Positions 16,195-25,156 of a DNA stretch of 53,002 nucleotides are shown one piece after another (position 1 is the first letter of the stretch; each line of letters opens with the position of its first letter). The position numbers and the translations under genes were made by a program. Source of the DNA: an uncultured Eubacteriales bacterium (GTDB taxonomy: Bacteria; Bacillota; Clostridia; Lachnospirales; CAG-274); contig CABVAP010000003.1 of assembly GCA_902496345.1 (NCBI GenBank), positions 1-53,002 of the forward strand, in the 5' to 3' direction. The notes under the pieces were generated by a model that made no database searches, was not told the origin of the DNA, and saw only the letters and a program-made list of their open reading frames with translations.

Positions 16195-17643
16195 TTATTT
16201 TATTTTTTTAAGGACTTCAAGTAAAAAGTTCCAACATCTCTCAATAGATGAAATACTTGCTCTTTCTTTAGGTGTATGAATATCAAACAAGTCAGGTCCA
16301 AAAGAAACCATATCTAAGTCAGGTTTTTTCTTAGCAAATATACCACACTCAAGACCGGCGTGTACAATTTCTTCTTCAGCCTTTTTATTAAACATACTTT
16401 CATAAGTTTGGATACAAAGTTCTCTGATAAGAGATTTTTCTTTATATTCCCAAGCAGCGTAATCTCCAACATAAGTAAATGTTGCCCCTGCAAGTTCAGA
16501 AATTCTTTTTATTTGATTAAACAAGAAATATTTTCTGGAAGCGACAACGCTTCTAACTGCACAAACAAAAATAACTTCATTGTCAATAGTTTTAACTGAA
16601 CCAAGGTTGTTAGAACTTTCAACAAGCCCAGGAACATCAAAACTCATAGACTGGATACCATTAGGGATAAGCATAATTATTGAAATAACGCTGTTTGTTG
16701 TTTGGTTTGAAAAGCATAATTCTTGTTTTTTTGTTTCAACAAACTTAATAGCTATATCCTTGTCAGTATTTCTAAATTCGTTTAAGAAAACTTTATTCAT
16801 TTCAGAAATATGTTTTTCAATGTCAGCAAGGTTTTTGCTGTCAAAAGATATAATTGATATTGATTCTCTAGGAATAGCATTATCTTTTATTCCACCAGAA
16901 ATATAATTCAAGTTGGCGTCAAATTTTTCAAATATAGAAAGTAAAAGTCTAGCCATAAGAATATTAGCATTTGCCCTACCCTTATCAATATCTATACCGG
17001 AATGTCCACCATTTAAACCATTTATCATAATTTCATAAGATACAAGGTCGCTATTTTGTTTTTCATACACAATAGGCAAATGAGTATGTGCTTTAACACC
17101 ACCGGCACAACCGGCAGTAAACACGCCTTCTTGTTCAGAATCAATATTAAGAAGAATATCACCGTCAATTAAATTTTCATCAAGAGCAGTTGCCCCACAC
17201 ATACCAACTTCTTCATCTGTTGTAAAAATAACTTGAAGTTTTGGGTGCTGAATAGAGTCGTCAGCAAGCAATGCAAGTCCCATAGCAACAGCAATTCCGT
17301 CATCACCACCAAGAGTTGTACCATTTGCCTTTATAAAGTCACCATCATATATAAGTTCAATAGGGTCTTTTGTAAAATCGTGAACAACATCATTATTTTT
17401 TTCGCAGACCATATCAAGATGACCTTGAATTATAACAGCAGGGGTATTTTCAAAACCAACGCTTGCAGGCTTTTTAATGATAACATTTAAAGCGTCATCT
17501 TGTTTCACCCAAAGACCTTTCTTTTGAGCAAAATCGACCACATAATCACTTACAGCCTTTTCATTTCCAGAGCCTCTAGGTATTTTACTAATTTCCTCAA
17601 AATAGTATAAAACATCAGAACATTTTAAACTTTTCAAATCCAT
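16195..17643 (-). CDS. pepD: Aminoacyl-histidine dipeptidase (peptidase D, M20)
   Basis: 482 aa, full PepD length. This is a cytosolic Zn-dependent dipeptidase that cleaves Xaa-His and other dipeptides. Metal-site motifs are visible: GHLDMVCEKN (about residues 73-82), LGGDDGIAVAMGLAL (about 113-127), TDEEVGMCGA with the general-base glutamate (about 144-153), and NIDSEQEG. The late HAGLECGIF (about 427-435) and FGPDLFDIHTPKERASI segments supply the last metal ligand. The internal lid/dimerisation domain with GLNGGHSGIDI is present. GGAGG lies 12 nt before the ATG. It is a single gene, 25 nt upstream of the start of the AI-2E-family permease gene. Confidence 0.93.
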   Translation of the reverse strand: MDLKSLKCSDVLYYFEEISKIPRGSGNEKAVSDYVVDFAQKKGLWVKQDDALNVIIKKPASVGFENTPAVIIQGHLDMVCEKNNDVVHDFTKDPIELIYDGDFIKANGTTLGGDDGIAVAMGLALLADDSIQHPKLQVIFTTDEEVGMCGATALDENLIDGDILLNIDSEQEGVFTAGCAGGVKAHTHLPIVYEKQNSDLVSYEIMINGLNGGHSGIDIDKGRANANILMARLLLSIFEKFDANLNYISGGIKDNAIPRESISIISFDSKNLADIEKHISEMNKVFLNEFRNTDKDIAIKFVETKKQELCFSNQTTNSVISIIMLIPNGIQSMSFDVPGLVESSNNLGSVKTIDNEVIFVCAVRSVVASRKYFLFNQIKRISELAGATFTYVGDYAAWEYKEKSLIRELCIQTYESMFNKKAEEEIVHAGLECGIFAKKKPDLDMVSFGPDLFDIHTPKERASISSIERCWNFLLEVLKKIK

Positions 17644-17696
17644 AATCTAAAAAGCCTCCATATAATAATACAATTTTATTTATAAATCTTTAGAGA

Positions 17697-17816
17697 ACTT
17701 AAAACCTTGATTTTTCAAACTCCAAAATAATGCTGTCCTTCATCAAATTTAATTTTTCAAAAAGAACAATTTCATAACATATTTAAAAATTGAAGTCTAT
17801 TTTCAAGGTTTTAAGT
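17697..17816. repeat. 120-bp element bounded by 14-bp inverted repeats
   Basis: ACTTAAAACCTTGA at 17697-17710 is the exact reverse complement of TCAAGGTTTTAAGT at 17803-17816, and the match continues imperfectly outward (CTTTA ... TTAAAG). No ORF lies inside. It sits between pepD and the PFL/ACT operon. It may be a folded 3' region of that operon or a small MITE-like relic. Confidence 0.5.
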
Positions 17817-17840
17817 CTTAAAGAAATTATATGCAAAAAT

Positions 17841-19199
17841 TTAGTTTTTAAAACTGTGAACAGGAGCAGGGATTCTTCCGCCTCTCTTAATAAATGCCTC
17901 ACAGCTATATTTATTAACAGGCATAACAGGAGCATATCCCAAAAGACCGCCAAATTCAACAGAATCTCCAACCTCTTTACCAACAGCAGGGATAAGTCTA
18001 ACAGCAGTAGTTTTGTTGTTTATCATACCAATAGCCATTTCGTCAGCGATAATACCTGATATAGTTTCAGCAGAAGTTGAACCAGGAATAGCAATCATAT
18101 CAAGACCAACAGAACAAACACAAGTCATAGCCTCAAGTTTTTCAAGAGTAAGGGCACCCATTTCAGCAGCCTCAATCATACCGTGGTCTTCACTTACAGG
18201 GATAAACGCACCACTAAGACCACCAACATAAGAAGATGCCATAATACCGCCTTTTTTAACATTATCGTTAAGCATAGCAAGGGCAGCAGTTGTACCAGGG
18301 GCACCGGCTTGTTCAAGACCCATTTCATTAAATATTTCGGCAATACTGTCACCAACAGCAGGAGTAGGAGCAAGTGAAAGGTCAATTATACCAAAAGGAA
18401 CACCAAGTCTTTCAGAAGCCTCTTGAGCAACGAGCTGACCAACTCTTGTAATTTTAAAAGCAGTTTTCTTAACTGTTTCGCAAAGAGTTTCAAAATCAGC
18501 ACCACGTACATTTTCTAAAGCACGTTTAACAACCCCTGGACCACTTACACCAACATTTATAACTAAATCTCTCTCACCAACACCGTGGAAAGCACCAGCC
18601 ATAAAAGGATTATCTTCAACAGCGTTACAGAATACAACAAATTTAGCACAAGCAATAGAACCTTGGTCTTTAGTCATAAAAGCCATTTCTTTAATAATTT
18701 GTCCCATTTTTTTAACAGCATTCATATTTATACCATTTCTGGAAGTACCAACGTTGACAGAAGAACAAACTCTGTCAGTAACTGTGAGTGCTTCTGGGAT
18801 ACTTCTAACAAGTGCGATGTCACTTTTAGTGCTGCCTTTATGTACAAGAGCAGAGTAACCACCAATAAAGTTTACACCAACCTCTTTAGCAGCTCTATCA
18901 AGAGTTTTTGCAATAGAAACAAATCCAGCAGTGTCAAGATTAGCCCCAACAAGGCTAATAGGTGTAACAGAAATTCTCTTGTTTACGATAGGTACACCAA
19001 ATTCTTTTGAAATGTCCTCACCAGTAGAAACAAGATTTGCAGCACTTTTAGTAATTTTATCATAAATTTTATCATTAAGTTTTTTAACATCAGAATCAAC
19101 ACAATCAAGAAGATTGATACCCATAGTAATAGTACGTACATCAAGGTTAGCTTCTTGAATCATTTTGTTTGTTTCTTGAACTTCATAACGTGAAATCAT
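17841..19199 (-). CDS. PFL-family / UPF0210 (DUF711) protein
   Basis: 452 aa, matching the highly conserved UPF0210 family in length and sequence. It starts MISRYEVQETNKMIQEANLD, has TITMGINLLDC early, NVGVSGPGVVKRALENVRG in the middle and ends with CEAFIKRGGRIPAPVHSFKN. The structure class is related to pyruvate formate-lyase-like barrels, but no reaction is established. The family is nearly always encoded with a small ACT-domain protein, as here (19 nt upstream), which suggests amino-acid-responsive control. The ribosome binding site GGGGG precedes the ATG. Confidence 0.92.
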   Translation of the reverse strand: MISRYEVQETNKMIQEANLDVRTITMGINLLDCVDSDVKKLNDKIYDKITKSAANLVSTGEDISKEFGVPIVNKRISVTPISLVGANLDTAGFVSIAKTLDRAAKEVGVNFIGGYSALVHKGSTKSDIALVRSIPEALTVTDRVCSSVNVGTSRNGINMNAVKKMGQIIKEMAFMTKDQGSIACAKFVVFCNAVEDNPFMAGAFHGVGERDLVINVGVSGPGVVKRALENVRGADFETLCETVKKTAFKITRVGQLVAQEASERLGVPFGIIDLSLAPTPAVGDSIAEIFNEMGLEQAGAPGTTAALAMLNDNVKKGGIMASSYVGGLSGAFIPVSEDHGMIEAAEMGALTLEKLEAMTCVCSVGLDMIAIPGSTSAETISGIIADEMAIGMINNKTTAVRLIPAVGKEVGDSVEFGGLLGYAPVMPVNKYSCEAFIKRGGRIPAPVHSFKN

Positions 19200-19218
19200 T
19201 GTAATATCCCCCAGTCAA

Positions 19219-19488
19219 TTAAATTCTGTGCATACTGTTAAAAATTGCTTCAGATTGAAGTCGTATATCAACACCGATTTCTTCGCCGAGTTTTTTAAGT
19301 TCTTCAACAGTTGCCTCAAACTTAGCAGAGTTTTGAGAAACATCAACAATCATCATCATATTAAAATACCCATTAATAATAGTTTGGGAAATATCAAGAA
19401 TATTAATATTTTCCTCAGCAAGATATGTACATACCTTTGCAATAATACCAACGCTGTCTTTACCAATAACAGTAATAATACCTTTCAT
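19219..19488 (-). CDS. ACT-domain protein (UPF0237)
   Basis: 89 aa, a single ACT domain covering the whole protein: MKGIITVIGKDSVGIIAKVC, then LAEENINILDISQTI and FNMMMIVDVSQNS. ACT domains bind amino acids or related small ligands at dimer interfaces. As the first gene of the operon with the UPF0210 protein, it is presumably that protein's regulatory partner. AGGAGGT precedes the ATG. Confidence 0.92.
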   Translation of the reverse strand: MKGIITVIGKDSVGIIAKVCTYLAEENINILDISQTIINGYFNMMMIVDVSQNSAKFEATVEELKKLGEEIGVDIRLQSEAIFNSMHRI

Positions 19489-19938
19489 AACAAAAAACCT
19501 CCTGTAATATTTATATACCCCATATTATACCATAAAATTTAATATTGTTCAATTATAAATAATTTTCAAAAAGATTAATTGTTACTTTTCCTAAATAAAG
19601 CAATCAACAAAAAAACACATTTAGATATTATATACAAAATAAAACAATTCACTCATCTTTTTATACATCATTTTTTCGTTATTTTGATTATATCAAACTA
19701 TTTTTTTATAGTTATCTATTAATTTTAACCATATTACCCAATGTTTTAATTATTCAATTTTGAAAAACAAAAAATACTCTACTAAGATTTTAAAAGCATT
19801 ATAAACTTTACTATTCAAACGAAAACTATATTTTTATAATAGAAATATCTATTTCTTATAATTCAATCTACCAATTTACAAAAAAGCTATAGAATTTTTC
19901 AACAAATAAAAAAATACCCCAAATAAGGGGTATAAAAA
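19489..19938. other. 450-bp AT-rich intergenic region
   Basis: Holds the ribosome binding site and presumed promoter of the ACT/PFL operon at its left end and the importer terminator at its right end. Between them I see only A/T-rich sequence with no ORF or stable hairpin. Confidence 0.6.
19914..19933 (-). terminator. Terminator of the amino-acid importer operon
   Basis: Perfect stem ATACCCC / GGGGTAT with a 6-nt loop, followed on the minus strand by TTTTTTTATTT. It lies just after the ATPase stop codon. Confidence 0.88.
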
Positions 19939-20679
19939 TCAAAGGACTTTGTCAAGGAATATTTTAAGTCGTTCACTTTTAGGATTATCAAAGAATACAT
20001 CTGGTGTATTTTCCTCAATAATTTTACCTTTTTCCATAAAAACAACTCTTGTAGCAACTTCTCTGGCAAAACCCATTTCGTGAGTGACAACAACCATAGT
20101 CATATTTTCTTTTGCAAGAGATTTCATAACGTCAAGAACTTCGCCAACCATTTCCGGGTCAAGAGCAGATGTAGGTTCATCAAATAGCATAACATCAGGT
20201 TCCATACATAAAGCACGTACGATAGCAATTCTTTGCTTTTGCCCACCGGAGAGCTGATTAGGATAAGCGTTAGCCCTATCAGCAAGACCAACTTTCTTTA
20301 ACAGTTCCATAGCTTTCTTTTCGGCATCTGCCTTGCTTTTTTTCAAAAGCTTCATAGGAGCAAGCGTAAGATTTTTCATTATTGTCATATGAGGGAAAAG
20401 GTTGAATTGTTGGAATACCATTCCCATTTTTTGTCTTAATTTGTTTATATCATTTTTAGGGTCAGTTATATCTGTACCCTCAAAGAATATATGACCGCTT
20501 GTAGGCATTTCAATAAGATTAAGACATCTTAAAAAAGTTGATTTACCGGAGCCAGAAGGACCAATTATAACAACAACTTCACCGTTCATAATATCATTAT
20601 TTAAGTTATCAACAGCAAAATTTTCATCAAATTTTTTAGTAAGTTTTTCGACTTTTATTAAAGGCTTATTATCGTTCAC
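19939..20679 (-). CDS. glnQ: Amino-acid ABC transporter ATP-binding protein (GlnQ type)
   Basis: 246 aa. Walker A GPSGSGKST (residues 40-48), Q-loop MVFQQFNLFPHMT, signature LSGGQKQRIAI, Walker B VMLFDEPTSALDPE and the H-loop histidine in VVVTHEMG are all intact. It powers import of a polar amino acid through the adjacent permease. Start is GTG at 20679 with GGAGG 10 nt upstream; the gene overlaps the permease by 11 nt. The family assignment (polar amino acid, PAAT) is firm; the substrate is not. Confidence 0.93.
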   Translation of the reverse strand: MNDNKPLIKVEKLTKKFDENFAVDNLNNDIMNGEVVVIIGPSGSGKSTFLRCLNLIEMPTSGHIFFEGTDITDPKNDINKLRQKMGMVFQQFNLFPHMTIMKNLTLAPMKLLKKSKADAEKKAMELLKKVGLADRANAYPNQLSGGQKQRIAIVRALCMEPDVMLFDEPTSALDPEMVGEVLDVMKSLAKENMTMVVVTHEMGFAREVATRVVFMEKGKIIEENTPDVFFDNPKSERLKIFLDKVL

Positions 20680-21451
20680 TTTTATTTAGCCTCCTTTCAA
20701 GACGTGTAAGAAGCATTCTTATTATAGTTACAATAACAAGATAAATAATAGCGGCAGCTATAAGAGGTAAGAATACATTGTATGTACGACTTCTAATCAA
20801 TATAGCTGCAGCCAAAAGGTCTTGCATAGCAATCATACTTGCAACAGCAGTTTCTTTAAGAAGAACAACAAGTTCATTACATAAAGCAGGTAAAGCATTT
20901 TTGAGTGCTTGAGGTATTATAACATAAAACATAGTTGGAACATAACCAAAACCAAGACTTCTACCAGCCTCCATTTGACCTTTGTCAACACTTTTTATAC
21001 CACCACGTATAATTTCAGCGATATAAGCACTTGAGTTTATTGTAAAGCCCAAAATAGCAACTCCAAGTTTATTGGTAGATTCAGCAAAAATAACGAAATA
21101 TATTATCATTATCTGAACTATAGTCGGTGTACCTTGAATTACAGTTAAATATATTTTACAAATCAAGTTTGCAACATTAAGAATAAATTTTTTAACTTTT
21201 TGGGAGAAACTAACAGCAACAAAGTCTACATTCTGGTCGTGGCTTATTCTTATAATTGCGATAATAATACCAAGGATAAGCCCCAAAATAAATGCACAAA
21301 CTGTAAGTTGAATAGTTACCCATAAACCATTTAAAAGCCAAGTCCATCTGTCATCTTTTATAAAGTTGTCATATAAATGCCCCATCCAATTCTGAGCTGT
21401 TTCTGGAGAAGTAAAAAAGGCAAATATATCGTATAATATATTATTTTCCAT
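20669..21451 (-). CDS. Amino-acid ABC transporter permease (HisM/GlnP type)
   Basis: 260 aa with about five membrane spans. The central blocks GTPTIVQIMIIYFVIFAEST and SSAYIAEIIRGGIKSVDKGQ belong to the PAAT family. They lead into MEAGRSLGFG and VIIPQALKNALPALCNE, the EAA loop that docks the ATPase. The single permease probably acts as a homodimer in the cytoplasmic membrane. AAAGGAA precedes the ATG. It lies between the binding protein (33 nt upstream) and the ATPase (11-nt overlap). Confidence 0.92.
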   Translation of the reverse strand: MENNILYDIFAFFTSPETAQNWMGHLYDNFIKDDRWTWLLNGLWVTIQLTVCAFILGLILGIIIAIIRISHDQNVDFVAVSFSQKVKKFILNVANLICKIYLTVIQGTPTIVQIMIIYFVIFAESTNKLGVAILGFTINSSAYIAEIIRGGIKSVDKGQMEAGRSLGFGYVPTMFYVIIPQALKNALPALCNELVVLLKETAVASMIAMQDLLAAAILIRSRTYNVFLPLIAAAIIYLVIVTIIRMLLTRLERRLNKSER

Positions 21452-21484
21452 TTTATCCGTTCCTTTTTTTATTATTTTAGTTTG

Positions 21485-22261
21485 TCATTGTTCAGCAAAA
21501 TACTTATCTATAATTTGTTGAAGCTGTCCACTTTCTTTCATTTCTCTGATAGCTTCATTTACAGCATTTAAGAGTTCTGTGTTATCTTTTTTAATTGCGA
21601 TAGCATATTCTTCTGAGGTAAGTTTTTCTTGAAGTTTTGTAAGTTTGTCATTTGCCTCAACAAGTTTTTGAGCAGGTCCGTCATCTATAACAACTGCATC
21701 AATCTTTTTAGTATTCAAAGATTGTGCTGCGTCCGGAGCGCTTGAAAATCTTTCAACACTAGCAGGATTGACACCTGTTTCAGGGTCAGAAACATATTCA
21801 TCACCAGTCGTACCACTTTGAACACCAATAACTTTACCTTGGAGGTCAGAAGCCGACTTAATGTCAGAATCTTTTCTAACAACAATAGATTGACCGGCAT
21901 CATAGTAAGTATCAGAAAAATCAACATTTCTTTTTCGTTCGTCACTAACTGTAATACCAGAAAGACCCATATCAATTTTATTAGTTACAAGAGCAGGAAT
22001 AACCATTGTAAATTCCATATTTTCAACTTGAGCAACAAGTCCAAGCTTTTCAGCAATAGCGTCAGCTATTTCTGCATCTATACCCACAACTTTATCTCCT
22101 TCCATATACTCATAAGGTTCAAAAGTTGCATTTGTACCCCAAATAAGTTTACCCTCTTGAGTAGTCAATCCCTTTTTTTCATTATCAGAACAACCACTAA
22201 AACCAGCACAAAATGTCACTATCAGAAGTACAGAAAAAAGTCTTTTAATTAGACACATCAT
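21485..22261 (-). CDS. Amino-acid ABC transporter substrate-binding lipoprotein
   Basis: 258 aa from the chosen start. Lipoprotein signal MMCLIKRLFSVLLIVTFCAG ends at the lipobox FSGC (Cys24), so it is anchored to the outer face of the membrane. The mature part is a type II periplasmic-binding fold (SBP_bac_3): WGTNATFEPYEYMEGDKVVG, IDAEIADAIAEKLG, then DMGLSGITVSDERKRNVDFS. An in-frame ATG exists at 22300, but AAGGAGG sits just before the ATGATG at 22261 and the extra 13 residues would spoil the signal peptide. First gene of a three-gene operon with a promoter at 22309-22337. Confidence 0.93.
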   Translation of the reverse strand: MMCLIKRLFSVLLIVTFCAGFSGCSDNEKKGLTTQEGKLIWGTNATFEPYEYMEGDKVVGIDAEIADAIAEKLGLVAQVENMEFTMVIPALVTNKIDMGLSGITVSDERKRNVDFSDTYYDAGQSIVVRKDSDIKSASDLQGKVIGVQSGTTGDEYVSDPETGVNPASVERFSSAPDAAQSLNTKKIDAVVIDDGPAQKLVEANDKLTKLQEKLTSEEYAIAIKKDNTELLNAVNEAIREMKESGQLQQIIDKYFAEQ

Positions 22262-22308
22262 TAAAGTCCTCCTTGATAAATTATGATTATCGAACCACAT
22301 ACAACCTT

Positions 22309-22337
22309 ATGATAACAAATTTATTACGATTAGTCAA
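22309..22337 (-). promoter_or_regulatory. Sigma-A promoter of the amino-acid importer operon
   Basis: On the minus strand TTGACT (22337-22332), 17-nt spacer, TATCAT (22314-22309), about 48 nt upstream of the binding-protein start. Confidence 0.65.
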
Positions 22338-22522
22338 CAAATTATAATCTTTTTTTACAAAAACCTTTCAAAACCGTGGACGTTACCCAGACCTATAAAC
22401 TATATCAACACTTTTACTACACAAAAGTCGCTTACACTGTCCGACTTCTTTCCGATTTTAAGTGGCACATCGTAGGCAAATATACAAATTTCCAATTAAA
22501 TCAGATTATAACTCAAAAATTA

Positions 22523-22548
22523 AAAGGATTGCCGTTGGCAATCCCTTT
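22523..22548 (-). terminator. Terminator of the rnf operon
   Basis: Stem AAAGGATTGCC / GGCAATCC(C)TTT with loop GTT, followed on the minus strand by TTTTAATTTTTG. It lies about 12 nt after the rnfB stop. Confidence 0.88.
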
Positions 22549-22559
22549 ATCACTTTTCA

Positions 22560-23354
22560 CTATAATTTTTTTATTGCTTTTGTAGGACATTTTTCTGTAC
22601 AAGCACCACAGTTTACACACTTGTCATAATCAACTTTAGCAAGAAAACTCTCAATGTGTACAGCGTCGTGTTCACAATTTCTTTGACATAAAGTACAACC
22701 GATACAACCGGCAGAGCAGTTTGCACGAACAGTTTTACCATTGTCTTTTGAATTACAAGCAACGTGAACTTGACTGTTGTAAGGAATAATATCAATAAGT
22801 CCTTTAGGACAGACAGCAGCACATTGACCGCAAGCAGTACATTTTTCCTTGTCAACAACCGCAACACCGTTTACAACAGAAATTGCACCAAAGTTACAAG
22901 CCTTAACACAGTTACCGTCACCAAGACAGCCATAAGAGCAACCCTTTGCACCACCAGCTAAAGCATTTTCCATAGAACAGTCGTCCATTCCATAGTATTC
23001 ATATTTAGTTGAGCTTACATCACAGTTACCTGCACATTTAACAAAAGCAACCATTCTTTCAGACTCAACAGCTTCAACTCCCATAACAGCAGCAACCTTT
23101 GCACCGACAGCAGCACCACCAACAGGACAGCCGTTAGTTTTAGCTTTACCGGTAACAACAGCTTCAGCAAAAGCGTCACAACCGGCAAATCCACAACCAC
23201 CACAGTTTGCTCCGGGAAGACACTCTCTTACTTTAGGGATTCTTTCATCTTGTTTAACTTTAAATTTAACCCCTGCAAAGCCAAGTCCGAGACCTAAGAT
23301 AATACCAAGCCCACCGATACTTAAAACAGGGTAAAGTATACTATTAAAATCCAT
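22560..23354 (-). CDS. rnfB: Rnf complex subunit B (polyferredoxin)
   Basis: 264 aa from the ATG at 23354. An N-terminal membrane anchor (VLSIGGLGIILGLGLGFAGV) is followed by the Fe-S domain with CLPGANCGGCGFAGC. Several CxxCxxCxxxCP [4Fe-4S] motifs follow, including CTACGQCAAVCP, CIGCTLCQRNC and CVNCGACTEKCP. RnfB accepts electrons from ferredoxin and feeds the membrane complex. A TTG two codons earlier is in frame, but the GGAGG spacing (8 nt) fits the ATG. Last gene of rnfCDGEAB. Confidence 0.95.
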   Translation of the reverse strand: MDFNSILYPVLSIGGLGIILGLGLGFAGVKFKVKQDERIPKVRECLPGANCGGCGFAGCDAFAEAVVTGKAKTNGCPVGGAAVGAKVAAVMGVEAVESERMVAFVKCAGNCDVSSTKYEYYGMDDCSMENALAGGAKGCSYGCLGDGNCVKACNFGAISVVNGVAVVDKEKCTACGQCAAVCPKGLIDIIPYNSQVHVACNSKDNGKTVRANCSAGCIGCTLCQRNCEHDAVHIESFLAKVDYDKCVNCGACTEKCPTKAIKKL

Positions 23355-23369
23355 TTTCAATTCCTCCTC

Positions 23370-23978
23370 TTATAAAAGACCTGAAAAGCCTAAAAATGAT
23401 ATAGACATTAATCCAGCAGTAATAAGTGCAATAGGGAAACCTTTTGCAATAGGAAGAATGTTGTTTCTTGCAATTCTTTCTCTTATTCCGGCGAAAAGTA
23501 CAATAGCAAGTGTGAAACCAAGAGCAGCACCAACACCATAAACAAGGGAATATGCAAATTTAATACCAAAAGTAACATCTCCAAGAGCCTCTAAATCCTG
23601 CATACTTGAAACAGTAACACCAAGCACAGCACAGTTAGTAGTAATCAGTGGAAGATATACACCTAAAGCCTGATAAAGAGTTGGTGAAGATTTTTTGATA
23701 AACATTTCGATAAACTGAACAAGAGAAGCAATTATCAAAATAAATGCGATGTTGTATAAATAGCTTATATCCAATGGAACTAAAATATAATTGTATACAA
23801 GACAAGTCGCAGCAGAAGCGATAGTCATTACAAAAGTAACTGCAATACCCATACCGGCAGCCGTTTCAACTTTTTTAGAAACACCAAGGAATGGGCAAAT
23901 ACCTAAGAATTTAGATAATACAAAGTTATTTACAAATATTGCACCTAAAAATAGTGTAATAAAATTAATTTCTTCCAT
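23370..23978 (-). CDS. rnfA: Rnf complex subunit A
   Basis: 202 aa, about six membrane spans. The family opening is FLGAIFVNNFVLSKFLGICP, with one conserved cysteine, then FLGVSKKVETA. TTNCAVLGV in the middle carries the second. RnfA and RnfE are inverted homologous membrane subunits that hold an Fe-S cluster in the membrane and form the ion path. The next gene, rnfB, starts 15 nt after its stop codon. Confidence 0.95.
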   Translation of the reverse strand: MEEINFITLFLGAIFVNNFVLSKFLGICPFLGVSKKVETAAGMGIAVTFVMTIASAATCLVYNYILVPLDISYLYNIAFILIIASLVQFIEMFIKKSSPTLYQALGVYLPLITTNCAVLGVTVSSMQDLEALGDVTFGIKFAYSLVYGVGAALGFTLAIVLFAGIRERIARNNILPIAKGFPIALITAGLMSISFLGFSGLL

Positions 23979-23993
23979 CTCCTAAACCTCCTT

Positions 23994-24584
23994 TTAATAG
24001 TTGCCTTTGATTTTCTTAATAAGCATCATAAGAAAAGCAAGAGTAAAGAAAGCACCAGGGGCAAGAATCATAATTATAGTCTGAGGGAAAGCCTCAGGAA
24101 GAATAGAGAGTCCAAATATAGAACCACTTCCAAGTAATTCTCTTACGATACCAATTAAACCAAGGGCAAAAGTAAAACCAAGACCCATACCAATACCGTC
24201 AAACATAGAGGCGATAACCCCATTTTTAGAAGCAAAAGCCTCAGCACGAGCAAGGATTATACAGTTTACAACGATAAGAGGAATGAAAAGACCAAGAGAT
24301 GCGTTTAATGAAGGCAAGAAAGCCTGTAAAAGCATTTGAATAATAGTAACAAAACTTGCGATTACAACGATGTAAGCAGGTATTCTAACTTGGTCCGGCA
24401 CAAATTTTCTAATCAAAGAGATAACCATATTTGAACAGACAAGAACAGCCATAGTTGAAAGACCCATACCAATACCGTTTATAGCACTTGTAGTAACAGC
24501 AAGAGTCGGACACATACCAATTACTTGAACAAAGGTAGGGTTATCGTCAATTATGCCATTTTTCAATATTTTTAAAGGATTCAT
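23994..24584 (-). CDS. rnfE: Rnf complex subunit E
   Basis: 196 aa, about six membrane spans. Opens MNPLKILKNGIIDDNPTFVQ and continues VIGMCPTLAVTTSAINGIGM; VVNCIILARAEAFASKNG is the second conserved cysteine region. It is the partner and paralogue of RnfA. Its ATG touches the rnfG stop (1-nt overlap at 24584), indicating coupled translation. Confidence 0.95.
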   Translation of the reverse strand: MNPLKILKNGIIDDNPTFVQVIGMCPTLAVTTSAINGIGMGLSTMAVLVCSNMVISLIRKFVPDQVRIPAYIVVIASFVTIIQMLLQAFLPSLNASLGLFIPLIVVNCIILARAEAFASKNGVIASMFDGIGMGLGFTFALGLIGIVRELLGSGSIFGLSILPEAFPQTIIMILAPGAFFTLAFLMMLIKKIKGNY

Positions 24585-25156
24585 TAGTTATTCCCTCCTT
24601 TGACTACTTTTTCATAATAATCAGATACGTTATTAACAGCATTAGTAACAGCTCTTGAAGTTATAGTAGCACCGGTAATAGCTTGAATTTCATTTTCACC
24701 GGCATTACCTTTAGAAACTCCAATTTCACCAGATTTGCCGGCAAATTGTTCTTTAAATTCATCATTAGTAGCATTAGCACCAAGACCAGGAGTTTCGCCG
24801 TGAGATAAAACGTCAATACCTGTAATAACACCGTCAGTATCAATACCAATCATAAGGTTTAAACCAGTGCTAAACCCTTTAGTAGAAACAGAGAAAGTAT
24901 ATCCAACGGTATTTCCATTTGCATCTACACCCTCTGTATATTCCTTAATATCTTTGTAGTCATCATTTTCAACCTTGCTAGTTTCATTAAAACTATCAGC
25001 CGATGCAAGGACTTTTTTCATAGAGCTTTCAGTAGCTAACTTCTCCTGTTCTGCGATAGCCTCTTTAGTAGCTGAATTGACAGCACCCAAAAGACCGGCA
25101 GCTATAACAGTAATTATAAGAAGAACAATACCAGGTTTAATAATTGCTTTTGACAT
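24584..25156 (-). CDS. rnfG: Rnf complex subunit G (covalent FMN)
   Basis: 190 aa. One N-terminal membrane span (IVLLIITVIAAGLLGAVNSA) and an extracytoplasmic FMN-binding domain. The motif TGATITS (residues 161-167) contains the threonine (T164) expected to carry FMN through a phosphoester bond. GETPGLGANA (residues 120-129) is the family's conserved loop. It overlaps rnfD by 1 nt and rnfE by 1 nt. Confidence 0.95.
   Translation of the reverse strand: MSKAIIKPGIVLLIITVIAAGLLGAVNSATKEAIAEQEKLATESSMKKVLASADSFNETSKVENDDYKDIKEYTEGVDANGNTVGYTFSVSTKGFSTGLNLMIGIDTDGVITGIDVLSHGETPGLGANATNDEFKEQFAGKSGEIGVSKGNAGENEIQAITGATITSRAVTNAVNNVSDYYEKVVKGGNN

Noticed and set aside
22376..22585. 69-codon plus-strand ORF ending in a hydrophobic tail
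   Set aside because: Starts with GTG without a ribosome binding site and runs through the rnf terminator into rnfB antisense sequence.
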